64,000 nucleotides of DNA from the NCBI GenBank assembly GCA_013423385.1, contig BLZA01000013.1:124001-188000 (forward strand), written 5' to 3'. A model generated the notes under the pieces. It was given only the letters and a program-made list of their open reading frames with translations, was not told the origin of the DNA and did not search any database. Source of the DNA: Naganishia liquefaciens (lineage: Eukaryota; Basidiomycota; Tremellomycetes; Filobasidiales; Filobasidiaceae). This document shows positions 32,156 through 44,649 of this stretch, piece by piece. Every line of letters begins with the position of its first letter. The stretch's first letter is position 1. The position numbers were made by a program, and so were the translations under genes.

Positions 32156-34855
32156 ATGTACAACGGCTACCGTACGTTCCCCCGTGTTGCATTGTTCGGC
32201 TCCTGCTCACCTTCTTTCAGCACCACAAGGCTACCCGCCCTACATGCCTCCTGCCGCCGGCACCCCGCAAGGCTTCCGTCCACCCATGCCCGGAATGCCC
32301 ATGCCAACGCTTCCGCCACAGCAATCTTATCCGGGCTCACCAGCACCGAATCCAGGATTCCGACCTGGAATGCCACCGTTTGCTCCATCACCGTATGGCG
32401 TACCGCCGCCGCAGCCAGGGACGGGCGTGTCGCCGAATGCAAATGGCTTCAGGCCAGCCCCGGGCTTGGGATACAATGGAGGCGCCGGCGTGGGGCATCC
32501 TCCTGGTGGTGGATACGGGTTTGACCAGGGCGCCATGGGCCTACCACGTCCGCCGCACATGATGCCGGGGATGATGCCCGGAATGCCGGGTGGTCCGGGA
32601 ATGATGGGCGGGATGGATGGGAATCCGAATTTTGTCAAGCCGGCAGTCAAAACGACGGCTGTCTATATCGGTGGGATCCCGGACGGTATCAATGATTCCA
32701 TTTTGACGGGTATCATTCAGGTGAGTTCAACTATTCCTTTTCATTGAAACCTGTCACTGACCCATTGCTCAAGGCTTGTGGCCCATTGCATAAACTCAAT
32801 AGGGTCACCAACGCCAGCGGGAAACAAGCAGGCTTTGGATTTGCAGAATTCGAAGATCCAGAAGTCGTGTTGCGCTGCCTCAAATGCTTGCACGGAACCG
32901 AGTTGCCGGATATCACGCCGCGTGGAAGACAGGAAGGGCTGAAGAAGACGCTGGTGGTACGTTCCTTTGGCGGGGCTGAAGTGGTTTGGCATCGCTCATC
33001 ATCGTATACAGGTGAAAGCGGACGAAAAGACGAGGGCGTTCCTGGATGAATTCGAAGAGCTGAACATTCGTACAGATGTAGGTCCCATATCTCCGTCTTC
33101 GAAAAATACACTAACATTTTGCATAGCACGATGACGAGCTAGACGGATCAGCAAAGGCACGCATAGGCAACATTGTCCGCGCCCTGCACGACCCATCAGC
33201 CGATCTCGCCGCTATCATTGGCGCCTCTGCTGCTCCCGATGTTCGTGAAGAGGACAAGAATACGGACCTCTTCGTCGTTCCCGACCACCTGAAAGATCTG
33301 GATGCGAGCGAACTTCCCGAAAATCAGCGTTCCGTCGTCATGGGCCAAATCGCTTCGTTTCGTGAGGCATCGGCCAAGCGCGAAGCCGAAAAGCGCAAGC
33401 ACGATGAAAATTTGGACGTGAGAAAGCAAGCGATGATGGGTGCCAGTGTGCCATATGGTCGTGCACCTTATCAGGCTGCACCGACGGCAGGGCGTCAGTG
33501 GGGCAATGGAACTCAGCCACATTCCCCGCAACAGCAGCAGCAGCAGCAGCAATCGCAAACCCGGCCAATTGGCGATGGCCCGCAATCGTACAATCAGCCC
33601 GTCGGTTTTGTCAAGGCGCAGACAGCCGAGGCGAAGGCCGAAACGGAGCGCACCGATGAAGAGGCCGAACAGATCAAGATGGAAGAGCAGCAACGCCAGA
33701 AGGCGGTCATGCTACGTGATAAGGAACGCCGGATCGAGTCAAAGGAACGGGTCAATCATCAGCGGCTGGCGCAAGAACTAGCTGTGTTGCAGCAGGATGC
33801 CGAGTTGGAGAAGGCAGACAGGGAGGCTATGAGAAAAGAGCTCGCGCGGTATGATGACGATTACTATGCCGAAACGGGGCGGGATCTCTTTTTTGCGGAT
33901 CGGTGAGTCTTTCACAGGCGCAAATACTATTTGAGAGACCGCGTACTGACGAACATACCTAGATTACGATGGCGTTCGGACAGACAGAGATCGCGCCGGA
34001 TCGAGTATCAGGAAGACGTTCGCGATCGTCAACGCGAAGTCGACGAACAAGCAGCTCTCGACAAGGAGGCCGATGACATGCTTAAACGGCAAATGGACGA
34101 GATGGCCGATGTCGAGGCCAAGGGCCGTGCCGCCGGCTTGCTCTTTGAGGACGCCAAGCCCATCAAGGTCGCTATCGCCGCCGCCCCCGCACAGCCATCC
34201 GCAAATGCCGTTGCTTCGTCATCAGCTGCTTCGGTCAAGACTGAAACAAAACCAAAGGTGGCTCCTACGCGTGGTGTCGCGGCGACAGCCTTTGGTGGTG
34301 ATGAAGAAGAGGACGATGTTAAAAAGAAGAGAACGTTGGTCAGGCTGGATGACGATGTCGGCAAGTTAGGAGTCACCAGCGGCGTGGAGGGAAAGACGCA
34401 AGCCAAGTTAATAGATATTCGCAACTCGGTCCCGACTTCCGTGGCCGAGGTTTTCAACTTCAAGATCAAGTGGGAGGCTTTGACACCTGTGAGCGGCACA
34501 AGTTGCATCAAGAATGCGAGCTCATATATCTCTTGTCCCAAGACTATTCTGGATGAAAAAGTATTTCCCATAGTGCGCGAAAAACTCGTCAGCATCCTCG
34601 GTGATCTAGAGATCGACGAGCTCTTCAATTTTGTGGTGGAACACGTGCAACAACATGCAAAGCCACAGACGATCGTGGAAGGGCTCGAACCTGTAAGTCT
34701 CGCAACCTTCATTTTCTGGAACGAAGCTTATGCCATATTCACTGAAGGTCCTGGACGAAGAGGCCGAGCCGTTGGTGGTGCGTCTCTGGAGGGCCATTGC
34801 CTTTGAGTCGGCCGCCTTCACCGCTGGACTGGATAGTGGTGCGATGCAGGTCTAA
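32156..34855 (+). CDS. RBM25: RBM25-like splicing factor (RRM and PWI domains)
   Basis: Nuclear RNA-binding protein of the RBM25/Snu71 type, associated with U1 snRNP and splice-site choice. Start MYNGY, then a Pro/Gly/Met-rich region (PPHMMPGMMPGMPGGPGMMG), one RRM (TTAVYIGGIPDGINDSIL, AGFGFAEFEDPEVVLRCL), a charged middle with an eight-Gln run and long Arg/Glu/Lys helices (RDKERRIESKERVNHQRLAQ, RRIEYQEDVRDRQREVDEQA) and a C-terminal PWI domain (FNFKIKWEALT, EKVFPIVREKLVSILGDLEI, FVVEHVQQHAKPQTIVEGLE, VLDEEAEPLVVRLWRAIAFE). The PWI domain is interrupted by a stop-free 54-nt intron ending in an AAG acceptor. Stop TAA 34853-34855. About 800 residues. Confidence 0.88.
33531..33551 (+). repeat. 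(CAG)n repeat coding polyglutamine in RBM25
   Basis: Seven tandem CAG units (eight Gln with the preceding CAA) in the linker between the RRM and the charged region; probably length-variable. Confidence 0.85.
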
Positions 34856-35247
34856 AGAGGACCATCAGTCAGGAAAGCTGCAGGCAAGGGCTCGGTACGC
34901 CTCCCGTTTTCGTGAAATTCTTTTAGCGCGCCCTCTGGGTTGTCTACTGTTTCTCATCTCCATGATCACATCAATGAATGCGTCGAATCGATCTTGCGAT
35001 TACTCTGCGTCTGGAATCCGCAAGTGAGTCTGCTCGGTCGAGCCGCACCTTAACCCAGACTTTCTGGCGGGCAGCCGTTGTACCGCTTCCCGATTCACTA
35101 TGCGTGTCAATTCGCTGGTGAGTCGATACAGCGACGATTCTGGCGGTCCCTATCCTGTATTGTTGAATACAATATGCTACAACTCCGAGTGATGCAAAGT
35201 TTATCATTCTATGTCATATTATAAGTGGCGAATGGGGCTGAGGTTTT
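34856..35247. other. Convergent intergenic region, no gene seen
   Basis: 392 bases between the 3' ends of RBM25 (plus) and the NCS1 permease (minus). Only short unremarkable frames; taken as 3' UTRs. Confidence 0.55.
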
Positions 35248-37579
35248 TCATCTGCCTGTGAGCCTCCTTTCCAGCAGACGACTTGGCAAGTATACGATGG
35301 CCATGACGACGAAGCCCATCTCGAAACCGACGTCTCCACCTCCAACAGGGATTTTCTTGGCAATCCATCCCACCCACCAAGCTTGGGACATGCCAGCGGT
35401 GATGATGGGGATGGCCTATGAGAGCGGATTTAGGTTGTTGTCAGGGAAGAATTGGGAGATCAACTTACACAGCACATTCCTGCAATTGCGGCATACCCTA
35501 CAGGAAGTTGAGAACGATCATTCCAGATCGCTACAGGATACGTGAGGATGGACGCCGGTCTTCTGATTATCAGCGGCTCAATCAGATTTGGTGGAATGTA
35601 CATTGCCGTCCAATAGGCAAGAATGGCAAGGAAATTTTCCAGCGCAACGAAGACTGCAAACAGCAGAAGAATGTTACACCAAGCCCAAGCGCGGAAACGC
35701 AAGCAACTTACAGTGATCTGCGCCAACGATCTAGCAGGGTTGCAATATTCAATACCTCTTCGCTAATGTGAACAACAAAAAAACGTACAGCGACGGGGAT
35801 ATAGATGGCAGTAACCGCGATGGCCATAAAGTACCGTGGTACTGCAAGGAGCGGGTCAGCACGGCCACAATGGATGAGGAGTAGCCCGTCCGCTCACCTT
35901 TTGCCAAGAAGGGGAGGACAACAAACGAACTCAGGCCACAAGAGTAGATCGTCGGAGCGGTGTTAGCTGTAACACTGATCGCGAAGAGGACCTGTATAGC
36001 GAATCCGCGTTAGACAGATATCATAGATGTGGGCGATCCGTCGTACATACCATAACGAAACGGGCCACGTGACCGGATCCACACATGGCGTAAAGCAGGG
36101 TGGCCACACCACCTTCTGCGCCCTCGGTCCACTCCGGCACGGCTTGGGCAGCCAGCTATCATTGTCGAGCGGAGTCAGCTCCTGGAGCGATAGTGGCGGC
36201 ACGCCATACTCACGTAAGCCGCAGCCCCGAAGATGGGGATGCAGATGAGAGGAATCAACAATCCGAAGTATACCATGAAGAACAACGGCACTTTGGGCGT
36301 GCGAGTAGGAAGGTATGTCGACTAGGTGATATACAATGTGAGCCGCACGCCGCGCAAATCTTGTGTTCCGACTCACGAAATCGGACGCGAGCGAGGCATA
36401 AGGAATAGTGAAACCAATCATGGTTGTTCCGCTATCATCGTATGTCAGTATGCAAAGACACATAAGATTTTCTGGATGCTCACTATCCCAGGACCTGACC
36501 TGCGGAGACCTCTATGGTCTTCGAGACCTCCTTGGCCAGATGTAGCTTGCTCCCCGTCACACCAACGAGTACAATGTACAATACAATGATGATCGGGAAG
36601 AGGCTCATCGAGTAGTAGTGCAGAGCCTTCAATCCCAGGAAAGAGAGCTGGCGAAGCGGTTGTTACTTATGACAACCCGCACCTTTGACTGCAGCTCGAC
36701 TCACGATCAAACTAATGATTCCAACGACGACAATGCCAACATCATAAGACATGCCGGATCCTGACGCAAGACTGAGTGTCTGTCCGCCGAGAATGGCATT
36801 CACGGCCAAGAATCCCAACATGGTCAAGCAATTGCATAGAGCCGGGAGCAATGCCGGGTAGAAACTGATTTGGTGGCGAGTCAACTTTGATCCGTAATTG
36901 ACCGACGACCATAGAGCAGTAATTGACGTACCCGAAAGAATACCGCGTCTGAACCATTTGCCTCATCCCGAGCAGCGGCCCGAACGTTGCAAAATAGGCG
37001 ACGGGCACGGCGGAAAGAATGTTGAAAACGATGATGACCCAGACACTCGACTTGAAATCGAGGCCGAACAGATTAGGGCCCAGCACACCGGCGGAGAAAC
37101 TAAGGATGTTGGTGTTCGCGGCAGCCCAGAGAGTGAATTGCGGGACGAGTGACCACCACTTGAGTTCCGCTCTTTCCTGAGAACCCCGGGACATATGAGC
37201 TTTGCAGGGCGATGCGAGCATGAAGCCGACTTACTTCTTCGGGAACCGGCTCCGTAGCTCGAGCCTCAACGCCATGCTTGACTAGTACCTGCATCAGGCG
37301 TTGAGCTTTTCCCTTGATACTGGTTTCCCGCACAGAAGGATAACCTTGCCCTGCTTGATCGGCCTTCGCGGAGTAATCGTCGTCATCCTGGCCCTCCGCC
37401 GTAGCATACTTGCTGACATCTCCCTCCGCTACGAGCTTATCCCCGGCAAGACCTGTACTGGCTAGCTGAGGAGCGAGGCCAACCGCGTCTTCCTCGTCGC
37501 GCAGCCGTTGGTGCCCTTGATAATGAGTCGAGCGGGAGTTTGTTGCGTACAAGTCCGCTGGCGGAATAGTGACGGGCAT
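35248..37579 (-). CDS. NCS1 family purine/cytosine or vitamin permease
   Basis: Multi-pass plasma-membrane proton symporter of the nucleobase:cation symporter-1 family (Fcy2/Tpn1 branch). A cytosolic N-terminal tail of about 115 residues (start MPVTIPPADLYATNSRS, with acidic EGQDDDDYSAKADQAG) leads to the diagnostic ERAELKWWSLVPQFTLWAAA, NTNILSFSAGVLGPNLFGLD and MRQMVQTRYSFG. Further spans include NCLTMLGFLAVNAILGGQTL, YDVGIVVVGIISLIVS, LFPIIIVLYIVLVGVTGSK and MIGFTIPYASLASDF. Roughly a dozen spans over many small exons. The C-terminus reads MAIVYLPSRLLERRLTGR before TGA 35248-35250. Substrate cannot be set by eye: cytosine, purines or pyridoxine are possible. Confidence 0.83.
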
Positions 37580-37983
37580 CTTGACAGAGCGTAATAGGTG
37601 GCAAGCGCGCACGGCAGGCGATCTTCTTGTCGTTACGCCGTTATCTGCTATGCAGAGACGAAAAGAGCGGTTGGAAATCAGGATTCCGAGTTTGACTTGC
37701 AAAGTGGCGCTCGACCAGATACTTGGACCCGAAATAATCTGCTTCCGAAGATGGATTTGGCGGCGGCGGCGACGGCGATCGCCTATGGCCACGTGAGCGC
37801 GGTGCAGCTTCAGTGTATATGAGCTCCAGCCCTTCGATCTACCATACGCTCTCTCCATATCCCACTAGCTCTTCCATCTTCAAGTTCGAAGCCGTCTATG
37901 AGGTCGCAAGACTCAAGAAAGACTTGCTAAGACCTGTCTACCCATGTACAACTGATCCACACTTCATTTCGTCAAGACCCATT
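37580..37983. promoter_or_regulatory. Promoter region of the NCS1 permease
   Basis: 404 bases between the NCS1 start and the stop of the UPF0658 gene, both on minus. Should hold the permease promoter and the UPF0658 3' UTR. No defined element was recognised. Confidence 0.4.
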
Positions 37984-40315
37984 TCACTCCAACGTCATCC
38001 GCCGGCGCACAGCATCAAGCTCGTGCGGACTATCGATAGGAGCGTGCTTTCCCTCGAGTTTCCCCATACCATTGCCCACTTGCCGCCGCTTCCTTGTTCT
38101 GGCCCGCAGACGCTGCTCTCTTAGACCCTTCCCAAAGTTACGCATGATTATACATGCCCATGTTAGGGAGACGGCGAGGATCAACATGGAAAGACCGGAA
38201 AATGTGGTCAGAGACTGGAGAGAGGCATCAGCCGGCATCAGTATCTACCGGCAGGCGAGCTTGTACCGGTGCTCACCTTGTACACTTTATGATATATTGC
38301 GCGCTGATCGTAGATTCGGTACGTCTTGAAAACAAAATACCCGAGACCACCAGCCATGCCGACCAGGAATCCTCCCTGCATATTAACAGAAATATTAGAT
38401 ACATATTCTCAGACAATGCGCAGGAACACTTACCATAGCCCACAAGTTCTCGTACTGCGCAGCAAGGGCTCCCAAAAGGAGCAACAGGACCGACACTGGC
38501 AATGCTGCGATGGTGATATAGTACTCGGGATCCGTTTGAGGCAGCACTAGAAAGATGAACTGAACCCCAAATCCGAGAAAGAAGAAGGCTGCAAAGCGGA
38601 TCGAGCAGACAAAAATCTGATGATGCAGATAATATCGTTTGATGGCGAGATCGGCGCCCAGATCTATATAGTATGAGAATCATTCGGACTTGCCAAGGGG
38701 CTGAAACCATTACCTTTGTAAATCTCCCATCCGAAATCCTGAGGGGTCCCGACTGATTCAGCCTACGCCTTGAAAAGCACCGCGGATGAGTTTCCTTACC
38801 CGATAGATGTACCAGCTTAGGATGACGAACCCAACTTCTGCGGCCGCAATAACTGCTAGAATGAGCGCTGTCTGCACCGCAACAGACACGTGCAACACAG
38901 AGTATTTAGTCTCGCCGGTAATGGTCGATCCATCTTCGGCCGTTCCCAGAATCGTCTTGACCTCATCCATCTGAACAAGCTAACATCTGAGCCCTCCGAG
39001 GTCAGACAGCAGAGAGGTTGTACTTACTTGAATAACAGCATATACCAAGAACAGCCCGTTGAAGATGGAAAGTCCGATGATCTGGATTGTGTTTCTGAAG
39101 ATGGTAGCATCAATGGCCAAAATCAGCTGGAAGAAGCTATGGGAAATGAACCGATCAGAGCTTTGTCGTCTGACAGGCCATAGCACTCACTGTGCCATCG
39201 CAAAAATTGACAAATAGACCGGAAGGCGGACTTTGTTCTGCGTTACAGCGGATGTCGCATTGTCTGAATCTATGGCGTGATTGAAACGGAACAACAAGTT
39301 TCCCTGCCGAAAGTATAGACGATGAGCTCGTAGGCAAAACATGCTAATAAGAGCGCCTACCTCAATCGCGATATTCACAGCCGTCTCCGCAATCACTAGA
39401 CTCAGGAAACCCCATTTCGGATTCGGCATCCACTAACAGGTAGGCGTTTCTTAGTACGATCGTAGGAGCTAAGATTACAAGGGGACTTACTCTTCGCCAT
39501 CCATGCTTAGTGGCGAGAGAGGAAATTTGTGCGTGATGGTTTCCGACACTGGTTCCGTCCTCTTCTCGCAAGGGTTCCCAACTCTGATTTAAATCCGCTT
39601 TCTTCATTACATCCTTTCCGGTATCATACGCGGAATCGCAATAATCGTTCCCAGACTGCCGATCATACTCCAGCGCATAAGCGAGCAAGTCATCGGTCCC
39701 CTGACGATGCAATACTGCGCGTTGTTGTAGGTGACTGGCTCGCGAGGTGTTTTCATCATGGTGATACGATATCGCCGACGTACGATTGATAGCGCGCAAG
39801 ACGGGTTGAATCCTTTGCAATGACCGACGATGTGGTGCATTTGTTTCCTCACGAACGTGATCTAGAAGATCCTTATCCGAAGCAAAGGACTGCTTCGAAA
39901 CGGTGCGATGGGGCATCAGAGGTGAAGCCGAACGATAGATGAACTGGTGTTCCAATGCTGGTGTTCCTGAGTCGAATGCGAAGCCTTCTAGCTCCTCCGA
40001 AGAAGCTGTGATGGCTGTTGATATCCGTGCAACGGTCAGGTCAGATGTCGAATCCGTGTCTGACGTGGCGGCATATAAGCATCACAGGCAACATTAAGCC
40101 AGAAACATACGAGAGGTTCCAAGAGATACTTCTTTGGCATCTTCCCTGGAAGATGCGTACGAATCATAGATAGATAAGACTCTCCTCTCGAACTTGACTG
40201 TGTCCGGGGTATTTTGTAGCCGGGATCTGAGAAGGTCTGCTTTGCTGTGTTGGCCATGAGGTTCATTCAGCACTGGCGTTACAGGCAAGTCTTGGGATGA
40301 GTGACTTGAGGGCAT
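37984..40315 (-). CDS. UPF0658-type Golgi apparatus membrane protein
   Basis: Multi-pass membrane protein of the fungal UPF0658 family, located to the Golgi in fission yeast; function unknown. A long hydrophilic N-terminus (start MPSSHSSQDLPVTPVLNEPH) is followed by WMPNPKWGFLSLVIAETAVN, LPVYLSIFAMAQ, FFQLILAIDATIFRNTIQII, FLVYAVIQ, VAVQTALILAVIAAAEVGFV, LSWYIYR, SIRFAAFFFLGFGVQFIFLV and ITIAALPVSVLLLLLGALAA. The tail is basic (RLRARTRKRRQVGNGMGKLE). Many small exons. The order NPKW...IQ.....W.IYR and FFFLGFGVQF fits the family. First ATG at 40313-40315; stop TGA 37984-37986. About 550 residues. Confidence 0.75.
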
Positions 40316-40993
40316 CCTCAATGCGACCAATCGCTTGATGTCAGACGGTACAGCTGGTCGTGCTTGTGAACAATGCGGTTTTATACGTCCATCAGGGACA
40401 ATTTCCGAGGCTGCTGTTTATGGCGGTCGTTCTTGATCGGGTCCGCTTCTTCGCATCCAGCGGTGGACAAGGCAGAAGAATGTGAATGGGAACGTCGAGC
40501 ACTGTATTGCCTGAGCGTTCGCGCTGTAATTCTAGCAACCTGCTCTTCCTCCTGTCTCGCCGTACGTTTCTCGACGACCTTGAACGGAATCGTCGCTCGT
40601 CGCGTCCAATCTTTCGTTACCCCGCAATTCGGTCAGGTGCACCCGAATTTCCCCGCATGGTTTCAGCTAACTTTCCGGGCGATATCGTCTCGAAACCCGA
40701 CTTCTGCCATACAACGACATGACGCTGACTGTCGCATCAGCCGTGCTATTTGCATCATCGACCTGACACGATTGGAAGAGTTATGCTGACCAAACCACAT
40801 AACAAATTGCCATCTAAGCTATGCGTTGATTTTTGCGGGCAATCAAAGAGAACATAACGAAAGGTATGCGATGTCATAGTCAAAGACAATGACGCAGAAT
40901 GAGCCATTCAGTCTAATGCGAGTGAGCTTAGGCACTTCACAAACCGACGGCTGTACAAGCGAAAACGAAAATATATAATGCTTGCATAAGGTA
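40316..40993. promoter_or_regulatory. Upstream region of the UPF0658 gene, no gene seen
   Basis: 678 bases between two minus-strand genes. It must contain the UPF0658 promoter on the left and the 3' UTR of the WD40 gene on the right (AT-rich, with AAAATATATAATG near 40967). A 138-codon plus frame at 40373-40789 has no family resemblance and is not called. Confidence 0.4.
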
Positions 40994-43900
40994 TCACAGA
41001 TCGCCGACATAAAGAGTACGGATCGAGCTGATAAAGAGAAGCGGAATCAGCATCTCCTGATCTGACCGGAATACTCGTAGACATACCTGTCCTCAGCGGC
41101 TATAGCAACTTGCTTGCCGTCGTATCGCCAACACACGTCGTTCTGTAGATAACAATGAGTGAGAAACGCATGATAACGCTGCATTCAGGTTGACTCACCA
41201 ATTGCGTATCAGTCTCATAGCGTCGTAAAATTTTCCCAGTCTAATGGAGAAATGTATCAGCCCTATATGGACTGACACCCAGCCGATATAACTTACCAAG
41301 GAATCCCAAACAACCATAGTATGGTCATCGCTGACCGATGCAAACTTTGAGCCATCCGGCGAGAAGGCAAGCGCGTTGATCGTAGCTTCATGCTGGCGCA
41401 ATGTGTACATGCAGCGGGCGCCACTGGACTTGGCATTGATGTCGTACATTCGAATGGTGTGGCCGGCCTTGTAAGTCTCCTCGTCGACTTCGCTATCGTT
41501 GCATTGAGAGGCGCTAAGAATGGTACAAAGTCAGAATCGCCTGACTTCCAGTCGATCTTCTCGCCCACTTACCTGAGCAACAAGCGTTTACCGTCGCTTC
41601 TCACGCCTCGAGGATCCCATTGAACGATGCTCACATCCCACTCATGACCCTCCAGCTTCATGATCTGGGACGGGATGTCGGAAGCGTCATCCGTAGACGG
41701 CTCATCTCGTATGGTGGTGACAGGTCTGCCGCCAGCACTGTGGGGCCTTGAAGTCCCTGACTCCAAACCTTTTGCCGCTGCAAGTCTTTCGTTGTAGCTG
41801 CCACCCATCGAAGCGAACAACTCCGCGCCCTTGGCGACCAAGCCTTCTACGTCCCATATCCGGATCGTCTTGTCTTCGGACGCCGATGCCAGAAGACGCC
41901 GGCTCTTGTCCGCGTCATTTCGAGGAGGGGGCGAGAAACGCACCATCAGCACTCGATCCGAATGACCACGAAGAATCATCAGTGGATTGCCAGACTTGGT
42001 GCTGCAGAGACCGATCGTCGTATCCTCGGAGCAAGTAGCAAAGATCTGTCCATCCATGAAATCCACAAAGTACGCCTGATTCGGCATGTGATAGTTGAGT
42101 TGCCATTTGACGTTTCCGTTGTCCAAATTCCAAGTGCAAATTAACCCGTCAGATCCGGCCGTGACGAGGATGCCTTCATCTCGATTTGCGCCGACGTTGA
42201 AGGCAAGATGACGGATCGGTCCAGCGTGCCGGGTCAGAATGCTGTTTAATGAGCCATCGGGAGTGAATGTTCTTGCCACTCCGTCGTCACAGACTGTACA
42301 GGGCCATGCCATAAGGAATAAGCTTCCTACTGTATCGTATGCTAGCATTACTCACTCGTCCCCAACAATGTTCCCTCAGGATTCCAATTGACGTCAGTGA
42401 CGGGCTTAAGAGATTCTATGCCTCGATGACTGCACTTGTACGGCATCTTGGCAAGAGCCTTCAGCTTTCCGGATTCTTCAGGAGAAGAGCTCTCTTCAAA
42501 GTCAAAGATGCCGCAGTGCCCGTCAAAAGAGCACGCCGCCAATTTGTTTAAATTGGGACTCCAAGCCACTTTGATAACCTAGAGGAGCGCCAAGACATCA
42601 GGACCAGAGAACAGATCAAGCAACACGTTACCCACCCGCTTGTGTACCCCTTTCCATTTCCAAGTCAATGCGCCTTCTTTGGTCAGCGGCAAGAGTGGAT
42701 TGATGTCAGATTTCCCGCCAGCCTTGTTCTTGCCTTCGCCGCTCTTCTTCTTCTTGTTGTCAGCCTTAGCGGTTACCTCTGATTCTTCCATCTCGTTTCC
42801 AGTCCGTGTTGATGTCGAAGTTTGGCTGGCCTTGCGAGGTTGCGCGACGGTAGACTTGCGCTCACGTTCGACAGAGCGATCGCGCGAAGGCGCCATCCCT
42901 TCCTGTTTCGGTCGCTTATCCTTGTTGTTGGTGGGAGTAGATCTGCTCTTATCGCTTGCCGGCGTCCCCTGGCGACTTTTGCGTTCATCCACCGCAAGCT
43001 TTTGTTTCTTGTCGCCGATCTTGGCGGGATTGCGAGTCTCGTCTCCTTTCTCCCTTTCAGCATGACTCTTCTCCCTGTCCGTCTGGTTCTTCTTCTGCTT
43101 CGACGGCAGGTCACCGTCGCCGCTCTCGGGCACATGAGAGGCACCCATGATTTTTCGCCTCTTGATGACAGGGCCTTCCTCTTCGTCTGAATCGGAGAAG
43201 AAACCTGTGAGCTTCTTTCGTGGTAATTCCTTTGCACGAAGTGGCTCTGGATTTTCTTTGGCCTTTCCCTTGGCCTTTTCCGAAAGGGTTGGGGTGCCGG
43301 TCTTCGATGTGAAATTTTCATGCTGCTTAGGTTTCCGCGGCGACAATTCTGTATGATGAAATTTGGGCTCAACACCAGGCTTTGACAGGGTTGACGAATC
43401 TTTCGATAGTGTCGTGGACGGCTCCTCGCGAGTAGTGTTGCCAGAGCCGTCCTCCTGAGATGCTTTCCGCTGATCATCGAGGTGCCTCGGCGTCTTCGCT
43501 TGTTCCTCCTTGCTCTGGCGTCCCGGCTTCGTGTCTTCCTTCTCTATGGGCAAAGTATCTTCCGGAAGCAGACTCCTGGTTTTAGAGCTGAGTGATCTTT
43601 CCGAGCGTGCGACCAGTGGCATCATGATATCTTGCGAGACGGCCGACGCCCTCGGCTCCTCTTGAGCTGATGGTGTGGAAATGGTGTGTAAAGACGGTAT
43701 TGCGAACGGCGGGAGCAGGGCTTTCGGTGGTGGATTTTCCGGAGCTTGCTCTTGCATATGCATATCTCGGAGGGCGGAAAATACGGGTAGATCCTTCATG
43801 GCGCTCTCTGACTGCGATTGCAATGCCCGATCGATCTCGCTCTCGCCTCCTGGGCCCGCCTTTGCTGGTTTTCCACGAGAAGACCCGCAGGGGAGCGTCC

Positions 43901-44649
43901 TAAGATACTTGCGGGATATTGAGGTTGTACATGTATGCGGTTTCAAAAGTCTGAAGTCCGCCGTGCAACTGTCGCGAAACTTCACACCATGACAAGGAGC
44001 AAAGCGGTAAGCTCTCGTCTTTGGGGCTGGATAGCAATGAGAAGTACATACCGTGCTATTGGCATGCTGAACAGCCTCCTGCCAGAGCAAGCCTCTCTGC
44101 AGATATGCGATGAGCTCATCTCTAGGCAATTGCCGCTGTCCACTCTGTGTCTCTGTGCTTGCCCTCTGTGCCTTTGACATCTCAGACAACATGCCGTATT
44201 CCTTGTCAAGAGGTCTCGGCGACGAAGTCGTGCCGTTCTCCATTGGTGCTCTTGCTGCTGCTCGAACCTCCTGTACCTCCTTCCCACTGGTAGTTCTCCT
44301 CTTCATCGATCCGGCTGGAGGCCCGTTTTCGTTCGCCTCCGGAACAAAGGCTGTATTTTCCCCGGTAGGATTTGCTTCGGATCTCACGTCGATCAAGTCG
44401 GCTCGAAGCATGTCGAAGAGCGGCGACATTTCCAGACCAGTTTCTTTACGGAAGGCAGTGGCGGACGTGACATGACCGGCCTCGACAAGATACTACAGAT
44501 GACCCGCGTCAATTCAGAGGGGGAACGGAGGGTCACGCAGGACTTACAGCATATACCAGCAAGTTGACCTCCGACGACTCGACCATGATCTTGTTCTTGA
44601 TGCTGCGCAGTCGCCTTGAAGGCTGAGTTGATGGCAACGGCACCGCCAT
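40994..44649 (-). CDS. SIF2: LisH-WD40 corepressor subunit (TBL1/Sif2-like)
   Basis: Subunit of Set3C/NCoR-type histone deacetylase complexes in the nucleus. The N-terminal LisH motif reads VNLLVYAYLVEAGHVTSATA, followed by FRKETGLEMSPLFDMLRADL and the TBL1-type block RDELIAYLQRGLLWQEAVQH. A long Lys/Glu/Ser-rich linker (about 400 residues) separates it from the propeller: VAWSPNLNKLAACSFDGHCG, PVTDVNWNPEGTLLGT, GPIRHLAFNVG, LVTAGSDGLICTWNL, GQIFATCSEDTTIGLC, LLASASEDKTIRIWDVEG and ATINALAFSPDGSKFASVSD. Two starts are possible: ATG at 44649 (MAVPLPSTQPSRRLRS) or the internal ATG at 44586. At the end a GTATGT intron gives AAEDSSIRTLYVGDL and TGA at 40994-40996; if it is retained the protein stops at 41047. 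About 1,050 residues. Confidence 0.85.

Noticed and set aside
40373-40789. 138-codon plus-strand open frame in the UPF0658 upstream region
   Set aside because: Cys/Arg/Ser-rich random-like composition, no splice continuation, no family resemblance.
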